Shown here: in pieces, positions 25,600-37,274 of the stretch | How the letters are laid out: each line of letters opens with the position of its first letter | Position numbering within the stretch: position 1 is the stretch's first letter | Source of the DNA: Guillardia theta CCMP2712 | Taxonomy: Eukaryota; Cryptophyceae; Pyrenomonadales; Geminigeraceae | Direction of reading: 5' to 3' | Length of the DNA: 64,000 nt | NCBI RefSeq assembly: GCF_000315625.1 | Contig: NW_005434661.1 | Span: forward strand, 108,725 to 172,724 | Made by a program: the position numbers and the translations under genes | Notes under the pieces: generated by a model | Told to the model about the DNA's origin: nothing | What the model saw: the letters and a program-made list of their open reading frames with translations, nothing else | Databases searched by the model: none

Positions 25600-26770
25600 T
25601 AGTGGATCTTTGACTCAAACTTATAGAGATGGAGATGTCCCCTGCGAAGTATTCTGCGATCAGAGGAGGCAACTCAGAGAGCAACCGCCTCCCCTGCAAC
25701 ATCGGTACGTCTGCCAAGCTCGGAAAAGTTTTCATCCGACCTCGTCATGTCACTCGCCAGTGGCGCAGGACCGAGCTCTTCTCCTTCTTCGTCGAATGTA
25801 TGCCCTCCTGGCTGACACCACGCAGGACGAGCATTTCCACATCAGTGCTCGACGAGTTTGAGACAGCAGATGCTGCTGCAACACCGGAGCTCCCGCCTCT
25901 CGCACGGAAAGTCACCCTGCTAGATGCGAATGCTGATATCTATTCAGCTGAGGAATCAGCTAGCGCTGAATCCTCTGATCAGGAACCAGTCCTCTCCAAT
26001 CGGACTCTCGTGAATTTGCTGACGAACGGGGAGTCCAAGAGTTTCAATTCCAGTCGCATTCCGCTCTGTTGAAGAAGTGTTGAACCGCGAATTGATCGCT
26101 GATGGCAAGCGATTGCAACTCGCAAATGGGTCAAAAGCATCACGCCGCTGTTCACCAACGAAGTAATGGTGGTGGTAGAACGCAAGTACGGCAAGAGCCT
26201 CGAAGCAATCAACAGGCTCAAACGGGATGAATTTTCAACTTATCTTAGTTCATGTCTAGCCTCGATGCGGAAAGCCAAAAAATATCCGAGACTCAGCTTG
26301 ATCAGCTCAAGCAGCAGCCCAACGAATCCGCCTGGGCGTACTTGACTCGCGCCACAACGCTCTTCGCTACCGTGCGGCTCGAGTCGCAACTTGAAGTCGG
26401 GTCAGCTATCTTGTATTTCAATGATCAGCCACTCCGGAAATTCATCAAAGGAGCCCTCTCCGAGCAAGGACTTCAGCCTCGACCGTCCCAAGTCAGCTCA
26501 AGCCGCATCCCCCTTCATCTTGAAGGAGAACTCCAGGCTACCATCGCGTACATGCTCGATACTGCTGCGACCTTCGCCGCTTGAACCAAGCCGTTTTGAA
26601 TCAGCAGACCGCCGCAACTCCTACCGTCGATGAGATGTTGGAAAATCGGATTGCAGCGCGTTCCAGAATCTGGACGAAAAGATGGCAGCGTTGTCGCTGA
26701 TAAGGACTTGAGGAAGGCTTTGGGATCGAAGCACGGTTTCGGATGAATTTTTGAGCAGCTTGTTCAGAGT
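25600..26770 (+). mobile_element. Degenerate gag-like retroelement relic (tentative)
   Basis: Frames in different phases give capsid-like text: VLDEFETADAAATPELPP (25850), TNEVMVVVERKYGKSLEAIN (26155, another frame), then LDQLKQQPNESAWAYLTRAT (26295) and ILYFNDQPLRKFIKGALSEQ (26410). The pattern of a Q-P-N-E-S-x-x-x-Y-L-x-R stretch is reminiscent of LTR-retrotransposon gag. Several frameshifts and stops interrupt it, and no protease, reverse transcriptase or integrase is present nearby. Confidence 0.35.
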
Positions 26771-26844
26771 GAGCCTGAGAAGTAAACTACCGGCGTACGC
26801 ACAACCACCACATACTTGTCTATCTTCTTCATCCTTACTTTACG

Positions 26845-27780
26845 AGAGAGATCGAGCACAGATACTTCTTTACTAGTAAGCAGCACGCGGCAGTCCAAGA
26901 TGTCAGGGTCTAGAGGAGCCTGAAGGCCCGGAGAGCTACACTGAGGATGCATGTCGTGTCTGGGCCCCATCGGAACGGGGGCCGTTGTGACTGCGGTGCA
27001 GGACATGACCGGACACAGTGCCTCAGTGGCCGCCCGGGCCGGGCCGGGCCGCCGGCGGGCTGCAGGCCGAGCTTCCTGATAGTACTCGGCATCTTTCAGT
27101 GACTCAAAGTTAAAAGGAGGACAATCCTTTACTCAAAGTTAAGTTAAAAATCAGTTTACTGTGGCACTGGCCAAACCTTTTTTACCGTGGCTCGGACTCA
27201 GTAGTGAGATTGAGTAAAGAAGTTAAAAAGAAAGTAATAAACGTGGCCACTGTAGTAAAATCCGATGATCATCGTAAACTTCCGTGACAGGCTGCGCCAT
27301 AACAACGGACGGGGGCTTGGAATTTTACTAACTTATGAACTGCGATGCCTGAATCGCAGACAGCCGGGCCGTGCCATTAGCCGGTTCCCCAAAGCCCCCC
27401 AGGCTTCGGGGGCCCTGGCTCCGACCTCCAGGCTCGCCGATTTCCTAAGTCTCAACATAATCAATTCTATCATGCTCGCGGCAGTGAGCTTCAGCTTCGG
27501 CGTCCACTGAAGAGCCTCCCGAGTCCGACACATTAAAAAGAAACAATTAACCAGAACTTCTCACCGACTGCAAGAACTTATCCGGGTTCTTACCACGGCA
27601 CGATATCTTGGCTCACCCATTGCCCCGTAGAGTAGGGGCTTTTATAGTTACTGATTTTTAACTCAACTTTGAGTAAAAGGTTCAACGGCTCATACACCAG
27701 CGTAATTATTATTAGAACTTGCCGGGCGTAATTGGTCATCGGTGCCTCCGAAACCATTCGCAGGGGGAGCGGCCACGATC
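26845..27780. repeat. Repeat-rich upstream region of duplicated unit, copy 2
   Basis: Rearranged counterpart of 22180-23060. It starts with an AGAGAGATCGAGCA / GATGTCAGGGTC segment also found at 22190-22235, then a GC-rich patch (27010-27075), CTTTACTCAAAGTTAAG in inverted orientation (27130), the AACTTCTCACCGACTGCAAG segment, and the CTTGGCTCACCCA repeat. Confidence 0.65.
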
Positions 27781-27786
27781 AATCGG

Positions 27787-27793
27787 TATAAAA
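27787..27793 (+). promoter_or_regulatory. TATA box of copy 2
   Basis: TATAAAA 59 nt upstream of the ATG at 27852, in a segment conserved with copy 1. Confidence 0.65.
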
Positions 27794-27851
27794 GGGATTA
27801 TATGAAGTTGACAGTAGCAGAGTATTGAAGTAAACATTCGTCGTAAAGCGG

Positions 27852-30800
27852 ATGAGCCGCGCGATGGCGTGCGAGGGCGAGGAAGCCATGGAGCTGACGT
27901 GCGTCAGCGTGGCAAGTGAGCGAGAGGCTGAAGCCCGAGGGAGTCACAACAAACCTCTGGAGTTCTGCTACTTCTACACGCACTCGAAGGGCGACTTCCT
28001 CCAAAGCTGCATCCGGGAGAGGATAGTCTACAAGTACAAGCCCAGCGCCATCTTCTTCTCGCCTGAGCCTCTGTCTGCCGTGCTGGCCTGGCCTCGAGCA
28101 CAGTTAGCCCTGGCGCTGTTGAGTGCAACATGGTTGGTCTTCATCACTCTGAAGCTGCAGTCAATCCAATCTGCAGGGTATTTCTCGCTGGTGAACGAGG
28201 AAGCGAGGGTGCGAGAGTTCTCGACGGCAGCTTTTGGACGGGACCGAGAGCTTGCCTGCTCGTGGGAGCTTGTCCTCGAAATGTTCATATCCTTCCTCCT
28301 GGGTGTCTCCGGGCTTCTGATCAGCATCCTTGCGCATACGAGTCGCATCGAGTTAGCTAAGCTGGTAAGTACATGGGTTAATTGACAGTCACCAAGAGAC
28401 TGAGAGGATCGCAGTTGATGCTCGTCACCGGCTTTGTCGGCATCACGACCAATTTCATCATCTTCGTCAAGCTGACGTTACAAGGCTCTGCCAGGAGTGG
28501 GCTGAGGACGCCGAGCTGGTTCTTTTTAGTGAACGTGATGACGGTAAGTTGTGTGCGAGTGCTGGGAGCGACGCTGAGGTCACCCTGCAGGACGTGCTTT
28601 TGTTTCCTATGCCGCTGGCAGTGAACGAGAGCTGGGTGGTGGAGCTAGTGCTGCTGGACAGCATAGTCCACCTGAGTGTGGAGTTTGCGGACGGACAGCT
28701 GCCATACTTGTACATGCTGATGGCAACCGTTGCCCTCAGCTTTCTGCTGGCGCGCGAGCGTATGAGACGGCGAGTGCTGCGGGAGATGCGTCAGGAACAA
28801 GAAGGAGCGTGGGAGGAAGAATGGATGAAGATGCGAGGCAGCTGGGCTCTCCGGTCTCTGACGAAGGCTCTTCGAGTTGGGCCCGACTATCGGTCGTTTG
28901 CGTTCGGGTCTTTTGGTCCGATCGTCATAGTGAGCTCAGAACGTCGTCAGGATGAGGAGGCAGAGCTGGATTACATCCCGGCTTGCAACCCCAAGACCAA
29001 CACGAAGGTGCAGACGTCACCTGACAGCCTCGACCAGCTCTACGCTCAGGCGATCCTCATCGAGCCTGTCTTCCTCCTCAAGGTCCAGGCCCTCGCCTTC
29101 GCGTCCGACGGCTACTTCCCTCTTGACAGCTGCCAGGACAGCTCCCTCGAGTACGTGCGATGGCGAGACGCGGTGAGGGACGAGACGCTGGCAGACAGGG
29201 TGAGGTGGGCAGCCATCAAGAGCGCCTCTAGAGCCATCGAGAAAGTCCTTCTGCTCTGTGACGGGCGGGTGTCAGAGCTCACGGATGTGGTGCGGCAGAC
29301 GATTGTGTTTGCGGGGCTGGAGGAGCTGCTGCTGGGGGTGAAGGCGGTGCTGGACGACCCGGAGCTGGAGGTGGTGAGGATCAAGAACAGGCTCGATCCA
29401 GGCTTCGACTCGACGCTGTCGGGGGGGTACCGGGACGTGGCGATCAACGTACGAGTAGTGAGTGACGAGACGAGGAGGAGAGGGGTAGAGGGGCACGTGT
29501 GCGAGCTAAGGCTTGCGGTCATGTCGTTACATCGATTATCATGCTCAGTCATGTCTTCCAAATTTCAGAGCGTCAAACAGATTCTTCGGTTCCGTCATGG
29601 CTGGAAGATGTCGATGCAGCTGTATGACTACCGATGGTTTCTTGATTGGCTTCATCCGGCGGGAGTGGAGGACACCTCACAGATCCTCAACGACATCTCC
29701 TCCACCCTGCTGGCATGCAAAGCCAACGAAGAGAAGCCTGAGATCACAGTGGCGACATTCAAGAGCTTGTATGCCGGAGACTTGCTGGACACCCAGCTGG
29801 AAAAGACGGCCCATGGGGTCTTAGGAGTCTCGACCTCGACCATCATGTTCTCCTCCACGCCGCTCACTAGCGCCATGCACAAGCGATTTTTCCAGCTTGT
29901 GACGCTTGTGGTAGGAATCTCCTTTGGGTACTTTGTGTTCACCGGAGAGAATGCGGCTCAAGTGTCCAGGAACGGAATGATGCAGTCTGATGCTTATCGC
30001 CTGCGCATCAAGACCGTTCGCAACGCTTCCGCAGCAGCTCGCCCTGAGGTCTACAACAGCTCCTTTGCCCTGGTCAGAGACTGCTGCTCTCGCTTCTACC
30101 CCTCGTCAGTGTCGGTCCGAGACTCCTTCCTCTACTTCAGCTTCAATGAGTCGTTCCCAGCTAACGGCTGGCAGCTGGAGATTGCATCTGATCGAAGTCT
30201 GGCGCAGTTTGACCCCCACGAGCTGACGCTCCAGCGATGGGACGAGACGTCAGACGCAGGCAACGCCTCGTGGGAAGAGATCAGCTCCTTCTCCTGCAGA
30301 GCGCACCCAGAGCTGAAGCTCTGCAATGCTGTTGGGGAGCTGGCGAGTGACACCACGATCCGGTTCGAGCTGAGGGAGCCATGGAGAAAGATCATGCGCT
30401 ACGTGAATCATGTGGAGCAAAGCGCCGTATGCTTTCTGGCTGTGTTCTTTGCGCTTATCCGCAACTCGTTTCTTGCCAAGACCTTTGTCTCTTCTCCTTT
30501 CCATATCGCTGGGGTGCTGGAGCTGGTGACCTGCATGCCTGTGAACTTTCTTGACCCGGAGAGTGCTCACGACTTCATCTTCGGTATCGCAGACCTCGGC
30601 TACGGGCTGATCCTTCAGTTCAAAGAGCGGTACACGCTCAGCGCTCTCCCGGTCTACTGCTTGGTCACCACCTTGGGCGACATTGCCATCGGAATGGACT
30701 GGTTCCAAAGCCCCCAACCCTTCCACGTGGACTACATCCCTTTCAGCACGTACGTCCTACTTGTAGCATGGAGCTACTTCTGGTTTTCGAGGAAGATGCT

Positions 30801-31656
30801 GCTCCGCAAGGCCCTGAAAGCCATCGAAGGAGACAAGATCAAGTACGACGAGCAGTGGAAACTGCTGGTCTCGCAGCAAGAGAGCCTGGAGCGGCTGACA
30901 GAGCTTGCAAGCAAGTGCAAGCAGGTCCCTTCAAGTCCCGCCAAACAGAAAGGAACTCAAGATGTCCTCTTCGACCCCGACAACCCTTCCATCTACGATC
31001 GACTCCTTCTCCAGCTCCACCCCAACGATCAACAACCCGGCATGTCAGGAGCCAGGACGATCAAGCGCGAGCATCGAGTGAGGTCCCTCGACCAGCTCTA
31101 CGCTCAGGCGATCCTCATCGAGCCTGTCTTCCTCCTCAAGGTCCAGGCCCTCGCCTTCGCGTCCGACGGCTACTTCCCTCTTGACAGCCTCTGCCAGGAC
31201 AGCTCCCCCGAGTACGTGCGATGGCGAGACGCGGTGAGGGACGACACGCTGGCAGACAGGGTGAGGTGGGCAGCCATCAAGAGCGCCTCTAGAGCCATCG
31301 AGAAGCTTGTGCGCGCATACAACTTTGAGGTCTTCCGTCTCACGGACGTGGTGCGGCAGACGATTGTGTTTGCGGGGCTGGAGGAGCTGCTGCTGGGGGT
31401 GAAGGCGGTGCTGGACGACCCGGAGCTGGAGGTGGTGAGGATCAAGAACAGGCTCGATCCAGGCTTCGACTCGACGCTGTCGGGGGGGTACCGGGACGTG
31501 GCGATCAACGTACGAGTAGTGAGTGACGAGACGAGGAGGAGAGGGGTAGAGGGGCACGTGTGCGAGCTTCAGCTGATCCTCCAAGACTTCCATGCCCTCA
31601 AGTCCATGGACGGACACAAGAGGTACGTGCAGTTCCGCAACATCCGGTGTGAGTGA
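27852..31656 (+). CDS. Two-module membrane protein with RelA/SpoT-like domains, copy 2
   Basis: Exons 27852-28364, 28415-28543 and 28591-31656 give 1,235 residues. Module 1: about five hydrophobic segments (residues ~75-300), a charged linker, then a soluble domain with SLDQLYAQAILIEPVFLLK, RWAAIKSASRAIEK, LTDVVRQTIVFAGLEELL, VVRIKNRLDPGFDS, GGYRDVAINVRV and GHVCEL. Module 2: a new set of hydrophobic segments (FFQLVTLVVGISFGYFVF, AVCFLAVFFALIRNSFL, PVYCLVTTLGDIAIGMDW, STYVLLVAWSYFWF) flanking an extracytosolic loop with NxS/T sites. A short coiled region and the same soluble domain again follow, this time ending in ELQLILQDFHALK and GHKRYVQFRNI. The GYRD and E-x-Q-L elements resemble the RelA/SpoT nucleotidyltransferase fold (inference). 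The two domain copies are almost identical in DNA, pointing to recent conversion; module 1 lacks the final ~24 residues. Function unknown. Confidence 0.75.
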
Positions 31657-32258
31657 CGTCGAGGGCGGAGCCTCTCGCCGGGCAGTGAGAGAGGAGGGGC
31701 TTAAAGTCGAGCTTAGTAAACAAGACTGAGAGGCATCAGCTGTACACTGACCTCTCAGGCTCCGGGCCTTTCCTCCTGCCGCAGTGCCCTCGGAGCCTGA
31801 GTCCGGCGCCGCAATCCGGATAGGATGACGTCCAACGATTCGAGCGATAATGATAGCCCAAGTTGAACCTCCTATAGCGACAGAGTCAAACATAAGTTTA
31901 AATTAGTCACGCCGTTATAAGGTCGGATAATCAGGAGACAGGCTCTGTATACCGAGGAGGCGGCTTCAACCGACCCTGACACTGCTATCACTGATGGCAT
32001 CATGTCATGCCCCCTGCGGCGCGCCCGGGGCTCCGGGAGTTCGGCCGGCGGCCAGCCTGGCACTGCCGCAGGCGGCCGGCCGGACTCCGGGACCCGGCGT
32101 CCGGCGGGCCCGACCCGGTGGCGGTGACCGGGCCCGTACCGGGCCGTCACTCAGTAATTTTTTAAAACCAACTTGCCAGGGCTCATTGCATTCTGATTTG
32201 ACTACCGGTACATTAGATTTCAAATCAGAGGGTACTGTTCAGGGTTCCGGAAATAGTC
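31657..32258. other. 3' flank of duplicated unit and GC island
   Basis: 31657-31820 repeats the 3' flank of copy 1 (24871-25030). A GC-rich island with GGCGGTGACCGGGCCCG follows at 32015-32150. No gene recognised. Confidence 0.6.
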
Positions 32259-33529
32259 ATGGCAGCCGGATGGGGATCGGCGATAGCCGCCGTGGCGATG
32301 GTGGCGATGGTGGGAGGGATGGTGGCTGTCTTGACGTCTCCGTCTCCTCTCGCAGCCACCAGCCAACTACTCAGCACAAGTGAGCAGGAGAGTAGCCGAA
32401 AGCTGGTAGGAGGCGATCGGAGGACTGTAGGATGGGTCAAAGTCGATCCACCAAAGATTCATATTTCTCCGCTCCATGTGGATGCGTCCATTGACGATGG
32501 CAGCCTCGACTCCTTGTACAGAGAGGTAAGGCCCGTTGAGCTCGCGATGCCTTGTATCTACTTCTTGCTGATCACTTCTCATCCTCCGTTTCCAGTCGGA
32601 GAACGAGCTGCTATCGGACTTGAGGGAAAAACTCCAGGAGAAAGTGGAGAAAGAGGTACAACGGCAGGTCAAGGAGAGAGTTCCTGCCATGCAAGCACAA
32701 CTTGAGAAGGAGGCGAGAAAGAAGCAGCTTGTTTCTGATATCACCAGCGAGATGGAGCAAGTGAACGCGGGATTCAATGCTATCGAGGACCTAAAGGTAG
32801 GAGTTGAAGCGCACAAGGCCTTGTTCTTGATATGCCAGCAGGCGAAACAAGCGGAGTCAGCGAAAGCACTGGAAGGGCTGGAGGAAGACATGAATTCAGA
32901 CGAGACCAAGACTCTCTTCCAACAGGCAATGGCTCTTCTCAATGCCGGGAATGCTACCAACTGCTCCAGCGGAGCAGATGCTAATTGCACAAACGGTACC
33001 AGCTCCGAGTTGCAAGAAGAAGTCACTTCGCAGGAGAAGGCTATCCTGAAGACAAACTTAGCCTTGAAGCAGCACCAGATGGCTTTGCACAAGCTTGTCA
33101 TGGAAAGCAAAAGTCTTGCTAAGCGAAGGTCAGCTTTGGTCCCCAAGAGCCCCTTGCTGCAAGTCGAGAAGGATCTGAAAGCAAAGAAGCTAAAAAGCAA
33201 GCAGCTAGCAAACGCTTGGATGAAAGACAAGCGGGAGATCCAGCAGGAGACGATGAGATTGAACGCTCTGCTCAGAAACAAGGAGAGCAAGTCAGCGAAG
33301 AAGGTCACTCCGGAGTCATTCGGAGAGAAGCAGGCCTTCATGAAGTCGTTTGCCAAAGGCTTTGGGTTCGTCTCCAAGCAGGTGAGGGCTCGAGACCGTG
33401 ATAGCTTGCATGTGACTACTGTAGCAGAGAAAGTTGACGCAGCAGGAGCAGCGCTTGAAACAAATCATGCAGGACTGCGTAGAGGGGAAGGCTGACTGCT
33501 TGAAGTATGCTTTGAAGATGAAGAAGTAA
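32259..33529 (+). CDS. Secretory-pathway coiled-coil protein, unknown
   Basis: Three exons in phase 0: 32259-32525, 32596-33381 and 33443-33529; 379 residues. The N-terminus is a signal peptide or anchor (IAAVAMVAMVGGMVAVLT), so the rest is expected in the ER lumen or outside. The body is Lys/Glu-rich coiled coil (LREKLQEKVEKEVQRQVKER; KAILKTNLALKQHQMALHK). A central NATNCSS ... NCTNGTSS segment carries potential N-glycosylation sites. The last exon reads RLKQIMQDCVEGKADCLKYA and stops at TAA. The introns (70 and 61 nt) have clear GT-AG ends. No known domain is recognised. Confidence 0.72.
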
Positions 33530-33970
33530 ATCCGATCACAGCCCTTTCACATGACTGGGTTTTATTCACAATATGGTCTTGATGGGCATGGACTCTAATA
33601 CGACCTGACATGAAACTGCTAACGGACCCTAGAAGGACCAGCTGGGAAACAGAGTAAGCAGAGAAGAGGTGGATACCACGGTTGGAGGGAAGAAGAAAGT
33701 GAGAATTGGCGATGCATAATCCAAAGATAGTCGCAACGGAGCAAAGGAGCATAACAAACGGAACAGCGGGAAGTGCAGTGCAAGACAGAGAGGGGGAAGG
33801 AGGAAATAGGGCAGGCAGCGGGTTGCTTGTCCCATCACTGACATGTGCTCGTCGCTGGCTGAAGGTCTTCCATTCGAAGGCTTCACGTTGGTGCGGGGAG
33901 GAGTGACAGAGCGATTTGGCTACATTCCAGTCAGCGCAGTACAGGACAAGAAGCAGTAGATAGCAAGAGT

Positions 33971-34060
<90 letters not shown>

Positions 34061-34728
34061 TGGAGCAGAGAAAGACAACCTGTGGCTGGTATGCTTTGCG
34101 CGGGGCAGCTGCCTTGGGCAGAGGCGGTTTCTGGTTGTCCATCTGATGAGGCATGCACCCCTACTGGCCGAGTTAGACAGGAAGAGGAGCGAAAAACGGA
34201 GGAATGGATAAGTAGAGGCGGGGAAGTGGAGGAGGGGAGGGGAGGAGAGAGGAGGAGAGGAGAGAGGAGGAGAGGGGAGGGGAGGGGAGTGGAGGGGAGG
34301 GGAGGAAGCAGAACACTGAGGAGACATTGAAATTCAAACACAGAAATCAGGGGGGCGGTGAGAAGGTCTGGGGACCATCTCTAGCACTGAGAAGCTTGCT
34401 CCTCCCAGCGGCAGCCCCATGAAGCCACTGCCTGCTGTGGAGCTTGACGGAGTCTACGGCCAGCGTGTCAGGCGGTCATACGACAAGGAGGGAAACCTTG
34501 ACCTTATCAAAGGGGAAGAAGTTGTTGGCAGAGAAACGAGGAGAGTATCTCCCGCGGGAAGAGGTGGCGTGGCTCTCATTCCTGCACCTCTTGTCACTCT
34601 GACGCTCCTGCCCCGGCCCCTGCTCCTCCTCTGACCCTCTCCTTCTCCTGTCCTGCCCGCTCCCGCCCCCCGCCTCCCCCCCCCCCAACTCACCCTCTTT
34701 TTTCCTCTTCGCCTCATCTACTCACCCA
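33530..34728. other. Intergenic region with GGAGCA repeat and polypurine tract
   Basis: Contains (GGAGCA)n (33971-34066), a GGAGG/GAGGA polypurine tract (34218-34310) and a possible isolated exon at 34419-34540 (plus strand, PLPAVELDGVYGQRVRRSYD), which I could not connect to any gene. Confidence 0.45.
33971..34066. repeat. (GGAGCA)n hexanucleotide repeat
   Basis: About 15 units of GGAGCA. Long poly-SC or poly-AP frames on the minus strand arise from this repeat and are not genes. Confidence 0.95.
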
Positions 34729-37274
34729 TCAGGCATCTCTGGTAGCCTCTCCCTCGGGGACTTGGACCTCCGATAGGGCGAGCGCGAGCGAAAGCCGCTG
34801 AGAGGAGTCAGGGAGCGCAAGCCGGGGGGCACTCAGGTACCGGGGGACGAGAGGACCCGACCGAGGAGAAGGAAGGCCGGTAGAGAAGCTGGCCTGTTCG
34901 AGCTCAGGGGTCCGTCCCATGACGTCAGAGGCCTGGATTAGAGTAAGAGAGGAGGGAGGAGAGGAGGAGAGGACGGCACGTTGTCGCCGTGGATGTTGTA
35001 GGGGGAAGCATTTGCTGCCTGCTAGGGGACGACGGTTATTTCTCGTGGAAGGTGACAGGTGCCGGAGTGACCTGACGAGAGTCGCTCTGCTCTAACATCT
35101 GGAGATGGCGGGCAACCTGTCCAGCAGCGTGACGAGCTGTAGAGTTGTTGAGGTCGATTAACCTGGATGTCAAGCTCCTGAAGCTGCTGCTGGACCTGAC
35201 AAACGTCCGTCACCTTCAACTCTGCAGCATCTCCACAGCGAGCGACCTGTGACAACTCCTGCGAGCGATGATCCAGGTACGGTGATGTCGAACGGTTGTT
35301 CACTTGTCTGCTCTTTGAAGGAGTGCTAAGAGGAGACTGTCTATTCGAATTCTGCAAGAAGCTGCTAGTCAGTGGACGAGCTGCTGCTGCAGAAGCAAGG
35401 ATAACGTAGTAGTGGTTGTCAAAGTTGTCATCGTCCTCCATCCACTTGTGAGGGTACCTGCGTCCAACGGCAGAGTCAAAACAACGTCAGTTGCGCCTCC
35501 TTTCTTCAAGACCTTGCTTCATGAGAGTACATGTCGTTGATAATGTGCCGGTATCTTCTCAACAGAACCGGTCGGTTCAACTGAAGATGCTTCAGCTCCC
35601 CCTCTCCTCTCCATCCTCCCAAAATCCTCCCCCGTCCCCCTCTTCCTCCTACCGAGCCGTCTGGCTTCAACGTGCCGTTGTGGACAGAGAAATCCTCCCT
35701 CAAAATCTGCCAGCTCATCTCAGCGTCTTGGCTGAAAGTGCTGCCTTTCAAACCTGAAATCTGCGGATCTGGACATTCTTCATGTAGATTTGATGGTTCA
35801 CAAACTCGAGCTCGAGCGCGAGGCCTGCCGAGAAAGATGAGATCTGATAACAAGGAACAGCACAACATCGTCGACCTCGACGGAACAGAGCACACTGCCT
35901 TGCGCTCATGACTGAAGAACCAGGTGAGTGAGGAGACAGTGCTCATCCACAAGCTCACTTGTAGCGGCTTCAGATCCACTCTTGGACGCCAACTGAAGTC
36001 CTGCACCCACCAGGTAAATCTACGACCCCAACCCTGACGAAACCCCCTCACTCCCCTGTCTGTCACCTCCTCCTTCTCCCCCTCCTTCTCCATTCTACCT
36101 GAGTGATCCAGCGCCAGCCCTGAGCTGCCTGATGCGGCTTTCAAAGTGATCAAACATCCCATCTCGTCCGACTGCCAGGGCATCTTTAAGTTCGCTTAAC
36201 GCAAGCGCAGGCCTTTCACCGTAGGATGGGAGACGAGCATGCAGAAGTGAACGGGGTCGATCTTCATCACAACACGTCACACGGCATGTCAAGTTGCCAA
36301 TCTCTTCACCTCCTTGCATACAAGCCTCTCTATCGGCTCCGCTTGGATCTTCGCACTATCGTCAGCAGCCACACTCCCAGCCAGACCCCAGCTCACCATC
36401 TCTCCATCTGAGGTTGGCACCATACCAGCTGCCAGCTGGGGGTCGACGCCGCCAACTTCCGAAGACTCCAAGTCTGAGTACGCTCGCGGGCGCTGAGGAA
36501 CGGGAGAGCTGTTGGAGCGACTGTATGCGTACGAGCCATTGTTTCTCTGCTCCTGAGGGACCGGAGAGTCAGCCGACAGAGGATGATGGTGATGATGGTG
36601 ATGACGATGAAGGGGGCCGGGGTGGGGGCGAGGAGGGAGAGGAGGAGCAGAAGCAGGAGGCAGTCCCGCGATCAACAGGCGGGAAAAAGACTCACGTCTC
36701 GCTCTTCAAACATCGATTGCTGACTCGACGGCTGGCTGCCGCCTCTGGTCGGGTCCAGGTCAAGATTACCTTGCAAGGCAAGGACAAGTTAGCAAGCGCC
36801 ACTGGATGCGCCTCCTCGCTCAGCAGCGGTTCTTCTCCTCTCCTCACCTCTAGGCTGATTGATAACAAGGTTCGGTGGCCATCGCTGCGGTTCCCCCGGG
36901 GGGGTAGGGAGGGAGCGTCCGTCAGGAATCTTGCTGTTGTTGAAGTTGGACAGCATCCCGGGGTAAGAGGAGATGGGCCGCTGGGTCGGAGACCGAGACC
37001 GAGACTGCCACAGGGCGTCAGGGCCGACTTGACTCGCCACGGAGGAGACTACCTGGTCATAGATAGTCGAGGAGGGTACTGGAGCTAAACTCCGCATCTC
37101 CCCGAGTCGGCAGGTCCCTTCTCGCTGGAGGTCCTGCAATGGCGGTTGCTCTTCAAGATTCTGCGGGGCAGGTGCAGGAAAGATGGGAGAGATGTCTTTG
37201 TTCTCGATGAATGTGAAGACAGGGATCGACTCTACGTTTCCCTCCTTGTCCACGAACCCACAGGATGCCTGCAC
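34729..37274 (-). CDS. Spliced gene of unknown function (exons only partly resolved)
   Basis: Several minus-strand stretches look like exons with good splice borders. They are IPVFTFIENKDISPIFPAPA with the following Pro/Ser-rich text (37274-36850); NLDLDPTRGGSQPSSQQSMF (about 36770-36695); PVPQEQRNNGSYAYSRSNSS to TSDGEM (36570-36405); VTCCDEDRPRSLLHARLPSY and LSELKDALAVGRDGMFDHFE (36290-36120); DAEMSWQILREDFSVHNGTL (35740-35660); RYRHIINDMYSHEAR (35560-35515); and MEDDDNFDNHYYVILASAAA through VTDVCQVQQQLQELDIQ (35455-35165). Phases between them were not all resolved, and I recognise no domain. The Ser/Pro/Gln-rich composition suggests a regulatory or scaffolding protein. Limits are approximate, and part could belong to a second gene. 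Confidence 0.4.

Noticed and set aside
33920-34341. Minus-strand frames with poly-SC, poly-AP or poly-L runs
   Set aside because: Generated by the (GGAGCA)n and GGAGG repeats.
36289-36660. HRHHHHHHHHP run suggesting a His-rich metal-binding protein
   Set aside because: Comes from an ATGATGGTG-type repeat at 36584-36610 that is probably intronic in the unresolved minus-strand gene.
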